Part shown: positions 1 through 6,818 of the stretch, in pieces | Layout: every line of letters begins with the position of its first letter | How positions within the stretch are numbered: the stretch's first letter is position 1 | NCBI GenBank assembly: GCA_023419055.1 | Contig: JAEZYO010000578.1 | Coordinates: forward strand, 1 to 12,466 | Origin: Pseudomonadota bacterium | GTDB lineage: Bacteria > Myxococcota > Polyangia > Polyangiales > Polyangiaceae | Reading direction: 5' to 3' | DNA: 12,466 nucleotides | Made by a program: the position numbers and the translations under genes | The notes under the pieces: model-generated | What the model saw: only the letters and a program-made list of their open reading frames with translations | Databases searched by the model: none | Told to the model about the DNA's origin: nothing

Positions 1-321
1 GCCCAATAACGCGCTCATGCTCATGAGCAGGATCACGTCGGTGAAGTGCTCCGCGAGCAGGAGGCCGGACGCGCGCGTCAACATCCCCGAGGCGACGTAG
101 GCGACCAGGGTCATCACTACGCTCGCCGACGCGAACATCAAGACACGCCCGAACCGGTGAAGGCGCCCGGACGATGACAACCAGGCAACACCCGCTGCCA
201 CCGGAACGGCAATCAACAATCCGGCCGTCAGCATGAGGCCGAGCAGGCCAGTGAACAACACCGGCCTATTCTGCGACAGCCAGGCACGCGGGGCTACCGC
301 CGCGATACGGGGCGCGGGCAA
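1..321 (-). CDS. Multi-pass membrane protein, N-terminal part, runs off the left edge
   Basis: I do not recognise the family. Reading the minus strand leftward from about 321 gives an open frame to base 1 with strongly hydrophobic stretches: VLFTGLLGLMLTAGLL, a second around VLMFASASVVMTLVAYVA, and a third starting DVILLMSMSALLG at the edge. Short polar or basic loops (SSSGRLHRFGR) lie between them. This is the pattern of a polytopic inner-membrane protein. An in-frame stop (TAG, 373-375) bounds the 5' side. No ATG precedes the first membrane segment. The possible starts are TTG at 333 or 321, GTG at 261, or ATG at 234. I chose TTG 321, which has a weak GAGAG just upstream, but the start is uncertain. 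It is divergent from the collagen-like lipoprotein gene. A frameshifted or longer upstream N-terminus cannot be excluded. Confidence 0.5.
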   Translation of the reverse strand, partial: MPAPRIAAVAPRAWLSQNRPVLFTGLLGLMLTAGLLIAVPVAAGVAWLSSSGRLHRFGRVLMFASASVVMTLVAYVASGMLTRASGLLLAEHFTDVILLMSMSALLG

Positions 322-417
322 GGCTCTCAGCAACTGATCGAGCTGCGGCTCGGCGGATGTGCGGCGCGCCGCCTACCGTTCGGTACCGATGATTGACCAG
401 CTCGACCCCGGAGTGAG

Positions 418-1938
418 ATGCTGAGCACCATGGCTGATTTTCGTCCTTGCTCGGCATTGTTTCTGATCTGCATTTTGACCGCGTGCACGGGCGAGGACGG
501 CGCCCCCGGTGCAGCGGGCACCTCGAGCGACGGCGAGCCCGGCGAGAAGGGCGAGCGCGGCGCCAAGGGCGAACCCGGCGAGCAGGGGGAACCGGGCGCG
601 GACGGCGATCCTGGTCCCCAGGGCGAGCCCGGCGAGAAGGGCGAACCCGGCGAGCAAGGAGAGCCAGGCGACCCAGGCTCCTCCGCCGGCAGCCTCAACG
701 GGATAAGCCCCACGAGTGCCATGCGGGGAACGGTCTCACAGGTTCTGATCAGCGCCTCGGGCGTCACCTTCGACGATCCAGAGGTCGACTTCGGTGAGGG
801 TATCGCCGTCAACGACGTCGCCGTGGCCAGTGACACGGCTCTCGTCGTGACCATCGTGGTCGAGCCCGATGCAGCTTTTGGCCCGCGCGACGTGACGGTG
901 ACCGACGGCTCGGCGGAATACGTGCTCGAGGGAGCCTTCGATGTGCGCTCTGCCCTCACCATGAACTTCATCGACGGCTTTCCGGCACAGGGCGGCTACT
1001 TCGTGGGGCGCATCGCGCTCTCGCAACCGGGCCTCACGTTTGCCTCGGATATCTCGATCACCACGACGAGCTCTGGAGCGTCGGTGCTGGTCCGCCCGGA
1101 GACCGCTAGTCCGTTCTCGGTCGACGCCGTCTTCTTCCTGGATGCGGACGTCACGGCACCCGTGGAATACACGCTCACGAGCGGGTCCTTCGATTTCATC
1201 AGCGAATTTCCGGTCACGTCGACCCTGCCGCAGCAGATCATGGCTGGCATCACGGTGCCCGGGACATTCAGCTCTCCTCGGCAGACTCGCCTCTATGACT
1301 TCGTGGCCCCGGGCGCGGGCAACTTCATCGCCGCGGTCGCGAAGAGCGAATCCACGAACTATCCGGCGCCGGTGCTGGCGCTCTTGCCGGACGGAATCTG
1401 GAAGAGTGCCTCGATCGGCGAGGCTCCGACGCCGGAAGCGCTGGATGAGACCTGTGTGGCCGCGGTGTCGATGGGCGGCGGCTACACGCTCTCCGTGCGC
1501 GAAGGCGCGGGCCAATCCGGCTTCGACTACGACATCCAAGTCACCTCCGACGTCTCGGACGAAGGCTTGGCGAACGGCTCCTGCTGGACTGCACCGAACG
1601 CTTACCCCGGCTTCCCGCTCGACCGCCTCATGCTGAATGGCTCCGGCAATGAAGATTGGTTCCTGGTCGACCTCCCCGCCGAGACGATCGGTAAGACGCT
1701 CAGGGTGAAGACGAAAGCGACCTTCGGGTGTCATGCGGACACGATCATCGAGGTCTATAGCGCCGACTGCTCGAACACGACCCCCCTCGAGGTCTCGAGC
1801 GATCTGACGAGAGACGAAGAGCTCGTTTTCGGCCCGATCGAGCAGGCCGGGAAGGTCAATCTGCTGGTGAAGGCGAGCCCGAGCTCGCCGAACTTCGTCG
1901 CGCCCCGCCCCTATGAACTCGAGTTAACACTCGAATAG
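418..1938 (+). CDS. Collagen-like lipoprotein with IPT/TIG-like domain
   Basis: Predicted exported lipoprotein of 506 residues. The N-terminus is a short signal peptide ending in a lipobox (ILTAC, lipidated Cys23). Residues 25-87 are Gly-X-Y collagen-like triplets, with 16 uninterrupted triplets from Gly39 rich in GEP, GEK and GEQ. From about residue 94 a segment beginning NGISPTSAMRGTVSQ and running to about 175 resembles an IPT/TIG immunoglobulin-like domain. The rest is beta-rich with aromatic/acidic motifs (RLYDFVAPGAGNF, NEDWFLVDLPAE) that resemble PPC-type secreted domains, possibly in tandem. ATG 418 is preceded by GGAGTGAG at 410-417. ATG 430 is an alternative but is too far from this site. 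The likely role is a trimeric, rod-like surface adhesin or matrix protein anchored by lipid. The domain assignments after the collagen part are tentative. Confidence 0.85.
   Translation: MLSTMADFRPCSALFLICILTACTGEDGAPGAAGTSSDGEPGEKGERGAKGEPGEQGEPGADGDPGPQGEPGEKGEPGEQGEPGDPGSSAGSLNGISPTSAMRGTVSQVLISASGVTFDDPEVDFGEGIAVNDVAVASDTALVVTIVVEPDAAFGPRDVTVTDGSAEYVLEGAFDVRSALTMNFIDGFPAQGGYFVGRIALSQPGLTFASDISITTTSSGASVLVRPETASPFSVDAVFFLDADVTAPVEYTLTSGSFDFISEFPVTSTLPQQIMAGITVPGTFSSPRQTRLYDFVAPGAGNFIAAVAKSESTNYPAPVLALLPDGIWKSASIGEAPTPEALDETCVAAVSMGGGYTLSVREGAGQSGFDYDIQVTSDVSDEGLANGSCWTAPNAYPGFPLDRLMLNGSGNEDWFLVDLPAETIGKTLRVKTKATFGCHADTIIEVYSADCSNTTPLEVSSDLTRDEELVFGPIEQAGKVNLLVKASPSSPNFVAPRPYELELTLE
532..675 (+). 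repeat. Collagen-like Gly-X-Y repeat tract
   Basis: Sixteen consecutive Gly-X-Y triplets (residues 39-86 of the lipoprotein), encoded by degenerate 9-bp units such as ggcgagccc and ggcgagaag. The pattern GEPGEKGE occurs twice, 90 bp apart, which points to internal duplication. Three further triplets (residues 25-34) lie just before it, separated by a TSSD interruption. X and Y are mostly Glu, Pro, Lys and Gln. Charged KGE/KGD-type contacts are known to stabilise bacterial collagen triple helices that lack hydroxyproline. Confidence 0.9.
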
Positions 1939-2000
1939 TTGCGAGGGGCCCCTAGATTTCCGTAGCTTCCTAGGCGCCTATTCCGATACTTTCGAGATTC

Positions 2001-3611
2001 ATGCCTTCACCGAGAATCGCGCACCGCGCCTTCACGGTCCTTCCCCTGCTGGCCCTCATCGCGGTCCCGAGGCTGGCTCACGCGGCGGAACAGCTGGTGT
2101 TCGACACCTGGAACGGTGTGGGGAGTGCCAGCGTCCGCGGAGCCGGCAACTCTCCAGGCTCCCAGATCACCATTACTGGCGACGCCGTGACCATCTCCAG
2201 TATCGCGGTGCGCGTCGATCTCGATAGCGGCGGCAACCTCAAGTTCGTGATCTTCCGCCACCCCGGACACGAGGTCGTCCGCGTCAGCGAGCCGCAGTTC
2301 TTCGCGGATGATGGCATGACCTGGAAGAAGTCGAGCGCCCTGGATGTGGTGCTGCAGCCCGGCACCTATGACATCGGCGCGATCGCCGACGTCGGCGGAA
2401 CCTGGCAGTACGACGATGCCGCGGCGTCGACGGGCAACTACTCATCGACACCGACGAACCCCAATTTCTCGACCTACGAATCACCGACCTCGGGGGACCA
2501 CGCTGGCGCCGATGCGGCCGTGATCTTGTACGCGCGCATTCCGGAGTGCGGCAACGGCTTCGTGGACGTGACCGAGGAGTGCGACGACGGCAACCCCGAC
2601 AACACCGACGACTGCCTCGACACCTGCGTGGCCGCAGCTTGCGGTGACGGCTTCGTCTGGAGCGGCAACGAGGGCTGCGACGACGCGAACCTCGACAACA
2701 CCGACGACTGCCTCGACACCTGCGTGGCCGCAACCTGCGGTGACGGCTTCGTCTGGAGCGGCAACGAGGACTGCGACGACGCGAACCCCGACAACAACGA
2801 CCTCTGTCTCGACACCTGCGAGGCGGCTAGTTGCGGTGACGGCTACGTCGGGCCGGGCGAGGCCTGTGACGACGCAAACCTGATCGACGACGACGCTTGC
2901 TCGAACGCCTGCGTGTCGGCAAGCTGCGGCGACGGCGCCGTACAGCTCGAAGAGGAGTGCGACGACGGCAACGACGTCGAAGACGATGACTGCACCAACG
3001 CCTGCACCACACCCGTCTGCGGCGACGGGATCGTGCAAGCCGGCGAGGAGTGCGACGACAACAACGACATCGACGATGACGACTGCACGAAGAGCTGCAC
3101 GCAACCGGCCTGCGGCGACGGAATCGTGCAAACGGGTGAGGAGTGCGACGACGGCAACGACGTCGAAGACGATGACTGCACCGACAGCTGCGCAATGCCG
3201 GCCTGCGGAGACGGAATCGTCCAGGCTAGCGAAGCGTGCGACGACGGCAACGACGTCGAAGACGACGCCTGCAGTAGCCAGTGCGTGACTGCAAAGTGTG
3301 GCGACAAGATCGTCCAGGCTGACGAGGAGTGCGACGACGGCAACACCAAGGCCGGTGATGGCTGCGCTCGCGACTGCACGGTCGAAGAGGACGACGGCGA
3401 TGGCGGTGCTGGTGGCAACAGCGGCTCCGGTGAAGGCGGCTCCGGTGAAGGCGGCTCTGGTGAAGGCGGCTCCGGCGAAGGCGCGAGCGACGACGGTCGC
3501 GAAGTTTCGGGGTGCAGCTGTAGCTTGAAGGAGCGCGACGCTTCCCGAGGCACGCTCTGGGCGCTATTGGGCCTCGGGGTGCTTACCGTCGTTCGCCGGC
3601 GCAGGCGCTAG
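2001..3611 (+). CDS. Myxococcus Cys-rich repeat surface protein with MYXO-CTERM anchor
   Basis: Predicted surface-anchored protein of 536 residues. A signal peptide covers about residues 1-28 (LPLLALIAVPRLAHAA). A beta-rich domain of unassigned family follows at about 29-180. Nine tandem cysteine-rich repeats (about 182-462) have the form CGDGxVxxxEECDDGNxxxxDxCxxxC, matching the Myxococcus cysteine-rich repeat (TIGR02232/DUF4215 type). A flexible linker carries four GSGEG units. The C-terminus is a MYXO-CTERM tail: GCSC at 504-507, a hydrophobic segment (LWALLGLGVLTVV) and five terminal Arg. In this sorting class a myxosortase cleaves near the Cys motif and the protein ends up on the cell surface. 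It lies 62 bp downstream of the collagen-like gene on the same strand. No clear Shine-Dalgarno precedes ATG 2001, so the start rests on the signal peptide. Confidence 0.92.
   Translation: MPSPRIAHRAFTVLPLLALIAVPRLAHAAEQLVFDTWNGVGSASVRGAGNSPGSQITITGDAVTISSIAVRVDLDSGGNLKFVIFRHPGHEVVRVSEPQFFADDGMTWKKSSALDVVLQPGTYDIGAIADVGGTWQYDDAAASTGNYSSTPTNPNFSTYESPTSGDHAGADAAVILYARIPECGNGFVDVTEECDDGNPDNTDDCLDTCVAAACGDGFVWSGNEGCDDANLDNTDDCLDTCVAATCGDGFVWSGNEDCDDANPDNNDLCLDTCEAASCGDGYVGPGEACDDANLIDDDACSNACVSASCGDGAVQLEEECDDGNDVEDDDCTNACTTPVCGDGIVQAGEECDDNNDIDDDDCTKSCTQPACGDGIVQTGEECDDGNDVEDDDCTDSCAMPACGDGIVQASEACDDGNDVEDDACSSQCVTAKCGDKIVQADEECDDGNTKAGDGCARDCTVEEDDGDGGAGGNSGSGEGGSGEGGSGEGGSGEGASDDGREVSGCSCSLKERDASRGTLWALLGLGVLTVVRRRRR
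2544..3395 (+). repeat. Nine tandem Cys-rich repeats (about 93-96 bp each)
   Basis: Nine copies of about 31 residues, each with a conserved CGDG, an acidic CDD(G/A)N turn and two further cysteines. At DNA level some copies are almost identical. The stretch gacaacaccgacgactgcct recurs with a 96-bp offset (2599 and 2695). The stretch starting gaggagtgcgacgacggcaa recurs with a 186-bp offset (2952 and 3138), that is two units. This indicates recent unit duplication or gene conversion. The first three copies carry NTDDCLDTC-type cores and the later ones VEDDDC-type cores, so the array grew from at least two subtypes. Confidence 0.9.
3423..3482 (+). repeat. Four 15-bp repeats encoding GSGEG linker
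   Basis: Four head-to-tail copies of ggctccggtgaaggc (one with tct, one with ggc) encode GSGEG x4 between the Cys-rich array and the MYXO-CTERM anchor. It acts as a flexible stalk. The near-identical DNA makes slippage-driven length change likely. Confidence 0.93.
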
Positions 3612-3636
3612 CTCGGTTCAGCCGGGGCTAGCTCGC

Positions 3637-4464
3637 TCAGCCGAGCCGCTCCTGGAAGGCGCGCAGGCAGGCCTGGCCGGGGCTGCGATCGAAGACGGCG
3701 AACACCACGTGCTCGAAGCGGCCCTTGAAAGACGTCTCGAGCTGCCCGAACAGGTCGGCAATGAGCGCAGGATCGTTGCGGAACACGCCGCAACCCCACG
3801 CGCCGAGCACGAGCGCGCGGTGGCCCGCGGCGAGCGCGACGGAGAGAACCCGCTCCGTGCGGCGTCGCATCACCTCGGGAACCTCCGGAAGGCGCTCCGG
3901 CTCATTCTGCTGCACCGCTCCGGTGTTGACGGCGGGCGCCGTGATGAAGGCGGCAAGGTGCGGACGGTCGAGCAAGGTGCCTGCGTCGTCACGGATCATG
4001 GGCACGTGCGGGCTGTAGATCAGGTGCTCGGTGTAGAGCGCCGTGCTGCAGGCGCGGTTGGCTTCGTAGTAGCGCGGCTGCGAAAGCAGCGAAGCGTACA
4101 GCCCCGAGGCGCGCGCCAGGCTCTCTTCTTGCGCCTCTGCGCCGCCCAGAAAGCCGCCACCGGCATTCTTCGCGGAAGCGAAGTTGAGGCACAACGTATC
4201 CAGGTTTCGCTCGACGACGAGGCGGTGGATGGCCGCCACGCTCGTCTCACCGGTCACCTCCAGGGTGGTATCGAGCTCCGGTCCACCGGCGGCCGGCGAC
4301 GCGGGGCCCGTGAGAGCCGCCTCGCCGTACAGGCGGGTGCCCTCGAGGCAACGCGCGAGCGCGGCGCTCAGGTCCACCTCGGCGCCGAGAGGGGCGCGGT
4401 AGCGGCGCTGCTCGAGGATTTCGACGGTTTCTTGCGCGATGTGCGCGCGTTCGGTGCGTTTCAT
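3637..4464 (-). CDS. Microbial PARG / TIGR02452-family ADP-ribose glycohydrolase (macrodomain)
   Basis: Predicted poly- or mono-ADP-ribose glycohydrolase acting in the cytoplasm. With the start at 4464 the protein has 275 residues. It shows the PARG signature GGG-X7-QEE (residues 102-114, GGGFLGGAEAQEE), where the second Glu is the catalytic residue of the family. A later loop LGAWGCGVFRND (about 220-231) matches the conserved phosphate-binding turn of TIGR02452 proteins. The N-terminus MKRTERAHIAQETVEIL is typical of the family. I prefer ATG 4464 because AAAGAG lies just upstream and the family usually begins there. ATG 4479 would add MKRAD. It is divergent from the NrtR gene, with an inverted repeat (4481-4503) directly before its start, so control by NrtR is likely. 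It ends 25 bp from the convergent Cys-rich repeat gene. Confidence 0.9.
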   Translation of the reverse strand: MKRTERAHIAQETVEILEQRRYRAPLGAEVDLSAALARCLEGTRLYGEAALTGPASPAAGGPELDTTLEVTGETSVAAIHRLVVERNLDTLCLNFASAKNAGGGFLGGAEAQEESLARASGLYASLLSQPRYYEANRACSTALYTEHLIYSPHVPMIRDDAGTLLDRPHLAAFITAPAVNTGAVQQNEPERLPEVPEVMRRRTERVLSVALAAGHRALVLGAWGCGVFRNDPALIADLFGQLETSFKGRFEHVVFAVFDRSPGQACLRAFQERLG

Positions 4465-4480
4465 GTCCGCTCTTTTCATT

Positions 4481-4503
4481 CTTAGTGTTGACGAAACACT
4501 AAG
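4481..4503. promoter_or_regulatory. Predicted NrtR operator 1 (perfect inverted repeat)
   Basis: Perfect 9-bp arms CTTAGTGTT and AACACTAAG are separated by GACGA (23 bp in all). It sits between the divergent PARG and NrtR genes, overlaps the predicted -35 element of nrtR and lies immediately upstream of the PARG start. A palindrome of this length and symmetry next to a Nudix-wHTH repressor gene is the expected position for its operator. Assignment to NrtR is inference from position, since NrtR operator sequences differ between lineages. Confidence 0.75.
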
Positions 4504-4516
4504 CTAAGTGTACGTT
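4488..4516 (+). promoter_or_regulatory. Candidate sigma70-type promoter for the nrtR operon
   Basis: TTGACG (4488-4493) is one base from the -35 consensus. It is followed after exactly 17 bp by TACGTT (4511-4516), a weak -10. Operator 1 covers the -35 and operator 2 covers the -10, which would give simple steric autorepression. The -10 match is poor, so this is a proposal only. Confidence 0.4.
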
Positions 4517-4525
4517 TTACACCTA
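4505..4525. promoter_or_regulatory. Predicted NrtR operator 2 (imperfect inverted repeat)
   Basis: Arms TAAGTGTA and TACACCTA (7 of 8 positions complementary) flank CGTTT. The 5-bp spacer and the AGTGT/ACAC core are shared with operator 1. The two centres (about 4492 and 4515) are 23 bp apart, close to two helical turns, so two repressor dimers could bind the same face. It overlaps the predicted -10 element of nrtR. Confidence 0.6.
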
Positions 4526-4564
4526 TGGGCGCAAGGGCGATCTTCTCCGCCCCTCGCGAGTAAC

Positions 4565-5254
4565 GTGGCTCACACTTACCAGTACCCCCGCGCCGCGCTG
4601 ACCGTCGACTGCATCGTCTTCGGCGTCGATGACGAAGAGCTGAAGTTGCTGTTGATTCAGCGCGGCAACCCACCGTTTCTGGGCGCCTGGGCCTTGCCGG
4701 GCGGCTTCGTCCACGTCGATGAATCGCTGGAGCAGGCAGCTCGGCGTGAGCTGTCCGAGGAAGCGGGCATCTCGCCGCCGTTCTTGGAGCAGCTGTACAC
4801 GTTCGGCGACGTGGAGCGCGACCCGCGCGAGCGCGTGGTGACGGTCGCCTACTTTACGCTGGTCAGGTTGAGCGATCACAAGGTGCGGGCTGCGACGGAC
4901 GCTTGCGACGCCGCCTGGTTCGGCGTGACCGACCTCCCTTCCCTCGCGTTCGACCACGACCGCATCGTGCAGACCGCGCTCGAGCGCCTGAAAGCCAAGG
5001 TGCGCTACCAGCCCATCGGGTTCGAGCTCTTGCCCGCCAAATTCACGCTCTCTCAGCTCCAAAAGCTCTACGAAATCGTGCTCGAGCGCGAGCTCGACAA
5101 GCGCAACTTCCGGAAGAAGGTGCTCGGGATGGACATCCTGATCGAGACGGACGAGCTCGAGCGTGACGTGGCCCACCGCGCCGCGCGCCTCTATCGCTTC
5201 GACGAGCGCAAATACAAGCGGCTGACCAAGGCCGGCTTCAACTTCGAGATTTGA
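4565..5254 (+). CDS. nrtR: NrtR-type Nudix-family transcriptional regulator of NAD/ADP-ribose metabolism
   Basis: Predicted DNA-binding repressor with an N-terminal Nudix domain and a C-terminal winged helix (229 residues). The N-terminus (V)[15 protein letters not shown] is typical of NrtR, so GTG 4565 is preferred over the in-frame GTG at 4508, which lies inside the second inverted repeat. The Nudix box (about residues 47-69) is complete: G-X5-E-X7-REL-X-EE-X-GI. The winged helix (about 146-229) contains [13 protein letters not shown] and the basic stretch [10 protein letters not shown], as in characterised NrtRs. Family members repress NAD biosynthesis or salvage genes and are released by ADP-ribose or related ligands. 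Here it heads an operon with NADAR, pseudokinase, vWA and PurA-like genes and is divergent from PARG. The intact Nudix box leaves open ADP-ribose pyrophosphatase activity. Confidence 0.9.
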   Translation: MAHTYQYPRAALTVDCIVFGVDDEELKLLLIQRGNPPFLGAWALPGGFVHVDESLEQAARRELSEEAGISPPFLEQLYTFGDVERDPRERVVTVAYFTLVRLSDHKVRAATDACDAAWFGVTDLPSLAFDHDRIVQTALERLKAKVRYQPIGFELLPAKFTLSQLQKLYEIVLERELDKRNFRKKVLGMDILIETDELERDVAHRAARLYRFDERKYKRLTKAGFNFEI

Positions 5255-5255
5255 T

Positions 5256-5828
5256 ATGACGACAGAACTTCCTCTCAACCGTGCCGAGCTAGAAGCCGCG
5301 GTCGCCCGCGGCCAACGCTTCGATTACTTGTGCTTCTGGGGGCACAAGCAGCGCGCGGACGGTCGCCTCGGCGCGACGTGCCTGAGCCAGTGGTACCCGG
5401 CACCGTTCGAGCTCGACGGGCATCGCTACGCCACCGCCGAGCACTACATGATGGCGGGCAAGGCGCGCCTCTTCGGCGATGAAGAGGCGCTCGAGCGCAT
5501 CTTGCAGGCCAGGAGTCCCGCCGCGGCCAAGAGCTTGGGGCGCAAGGTCCGGGGGTTCGACGATCGGATTTGGGCCGAGAAGCGCTTCGAACTCGTCGTG
5601 GCCGGCAGCCTCGGCAAGTTCGCTCAGAACGCGGCGCTCGGCCAGTTCCTGGTCGGCACCGGCCGGCGCGTGTTGGTGGAGGCCAGCCCCGTGGATCGCA
5701 TCTGGGGCATCGGCCTCGCGAAAGACGACCCGGATGCCGAACGACCGAGCGCGTGGCGAGGGCACAACCTGCTCGGCTTCGCGTTGATGGCGGCGCGCCA
5801 GAGGCTCGCCGACTCGTCTCGAGGATGA
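5256..5828 (+). CDS. NADAR / YbiA-family N-glycosidase-like protein
   Basis: NADAR-domain protein of 190 residues, the usual length for single-domain members. Landmarks in order are FDYLCFWGH, CLSQWYPAPF, the AEHYMMAGKARLF helix, VRGFDDRIW, VEASPVDRIWGIGL and WRGHNLLGFALM. All are core motifs of the YbiA/NADAR fold. Known members cleave N-glycosidic bonds: YbiA acts on early riboflavin intermediates, and other NADAR proteins remove ADP-ribose from guanine bases. Which substrate applies here cannot be read from sequence. The context (NrtR one base upstream, PARG divergent) favours ADP-ribose chemistry. The start ATG follows the nrtR stop by 1 bp, so translation is probably coupled. Its stop TGA overlaps an ATG of the next gene (ATGA at 5825-5828). 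Confidence 0.9.
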   Translation: MTTELPLNRAELEAAVARGQRFDYLCFWGHKQRADGRLGATCLSQWYPAPFELDGHRYATAEHYMMAGKARLFGDEEALERILQARSPAAAKSLGRKVRGFDDRIWAEKRFELVVAGSLGKFAQNAALGQFLVGTGRRVLVEASPVDRIWGIGLAKDDPDAERPSAWRGHNLLGFALMAARQRLADSSRG

Positions 5829-5833
5829 CCCAC

Positions 5834-6814
5834 ATGCGACCCAGGGTGCTCGAATGTCCACGCTGCGGCGCTCCCCTGCCGCGCCGGGCCGCGCTCGTGA
5901 AAACGACGTGCGAGTACTGCCGCTCGGACGTGGTGTTCGAGCGCTTCGCCGTGCGGGCCGCCGACTACCGGCACACCCTGCAGAGTTACCTGACCGGCGA
6001 GCGCGCCGACGTGGAGGTCGCGGGCGTCTCGTTGCGCCTGCTGGGGCGCCTCGCGATCGGGCACAGCAGCGACGTCTTTCTCGCCACGCGGAGCACGCGC
6101 CTCGGCGAACGCCTGGTGCTCAAGGTGCTGCGCTCCCGTGACGACCAGACCCTGGCACAGAACGAGCAAAGCGTGCTCACGCGGTTGGAAGGCAGCACGG
6201 CTCCGGGCACCCCTTACTTCACCACGCTCGTGCCGCAACGGGCCTTCTCGGGCGTGCTCACGGGTCCCGGCTTTCCGAGCGCCTTCGCGGCCGCGTTCCG
6301 GCGGCCGTCCGGTCTCTCGCACACTCTCGAGCAAGTGGCTCGCGCCTTTCCTTCGGGCATCGATGCGCGCCACGCGGTCTGGCTGTGGCGGCGCGCCCTC
6401 GAGCTCGTCGGCTGGCTGCACCAGAGCGGCGTCGTCCACGGTCAGCTCTTGCCGGCCCACGTGCTGGTCAACGCGCGAGAGCACGCGGTCGGGCTCGTGG
6501 GCTTCTCTTGCGCCGGTAGCGTGGGCCAAGCGCGGGCGTTCGTGGATCCGGAGGCGGCGGACCTCTATCCCGCGCCGGGCAAGGTCGAGCTCTCGCCCGC
6601 GACCGATCTGGTCATGCTGGCGCGCTGCATGCTGCGCGCGCTCGGCGGTCGGTCCCTCGACGTTCCGGCGCACGTGCCCGCGCCGCTCGAGCGGCTCCTG
6701 TCCGAACAGGCGAGCGGCTCGGGCTCCACCGACGCCGCGACCGTTTCACGCGAGGTCTCGGAGGCGGCGCGCGCTTGCTTCGGGCCGCCCCGATTCATCG
6801 AGCTCGCGCTCTAG
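5834..6814 (+). CDS. Zinc-ribbon protein with a degenerate protein-kinase fold (pseudokinase)
   Basis: The N-terminus carries a four-cysteine zinc ribbon (CPRC at 8-11, CEYC at 26-29). From about residue 66 a kinase-like domain follows: a glycine-loop equivalent (AIGHSSDVFLA, 74-84), a VAIK-type Lys (LVLKVL, Lys97), a catalytic-loop equivalent HGQLLPAHVLV (202-212), a DFG equivalent GFS (223-225), and a retained alpha-F Asp (ATDLVML, Asp258). The catalytic Asp is Gln204, the metal Asn is His209 and the DFG Asp is Gly223, so phosphotransfer is unlikely. It may bind nucleotide or act as a scaffold. Start: GAGG at 5821-5824 is 9 nt before ATG 5834. ATG 5825 overlaps the NADAR stop and is the coupled alternative (329 aa). 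It is followed 17 bp later by the vWA gene, a probable partner. Confidence 0.72.
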   Translation: MRPRVLECPRCGAPLPRRAALVKTTCEYCRSDVVFERFAVRAADYRHTLQSYLTGERADVEVAGVSLRLLGRLAIGHSSDVFLATRSTRLGERLVLKVLRSRDDQTLAQNEQSVLTRLEGSTAPGTPYFTTLVPQRAFSGVLTGPGFPSAFAAAFRRPSGLSHTLEQVARAFPSGIDARHAVWLWRRALELVGWLHQSGVVHGQLLPAHVLVNAREHAVGLVGFSCAGSVGQARAFVDPEAADLYPAPGKVELSPATDLVMLARCMLRALGGRSLDVPAHVPAPLERLLSEQASGSGSTDAATVSREVSEAARACFGPPRFIELAL

Positions 6815-6818
6815 AAAG

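Noticed and set aside
18..29. Perfect palindrome TGCTCATGAGCA
   Set aside because: It lies inside the membrane-protein coding frame, with no regulatory context.
327..971. Minus-strand frame with GSP/GAP collagen-like triplets
   Set aside because: It is the antisense image of the Gly-X-Y codons of the real lipoprotein gene. It has no signal peptide or coherent domain.
1944..1980. Two 10-bp palindromes (aggggcccct and taggcgccta) as a terminator
   Set aside because: Neither has a loop or a U-tract. They are short GC-rich palindromes expected by chance.
3607..3646. Direct repeat gctagctcg (20 bp apart) and GCTCGG/CCGAGC arms between convergent genes as a bidirectional terminator
   Set aside because: The 6-bp arms have a loop of about 24 bases and there is no T-run, so a terminator is not supported.
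4508..4564. Earlier GTG start for NrtR
   Set aside because: It lies inside the second inverted repeat and the predicted -10, and family N-terminal similarity begins at residue 20 of that version.
4523..5278. 251-codon minus-strand frame opposite nrtR
   Set aside because: Antisense shadow. The plus strand carries the complete Nudix box and the winged helix.
5570..5833. Upstream extension of the pseudokinase frame
   Set aside because: It would overlap most of the NADAR gene in another frame and is Arg-rich. The ribosome-binding site and the ATGA junction place the start at 5825-5834.
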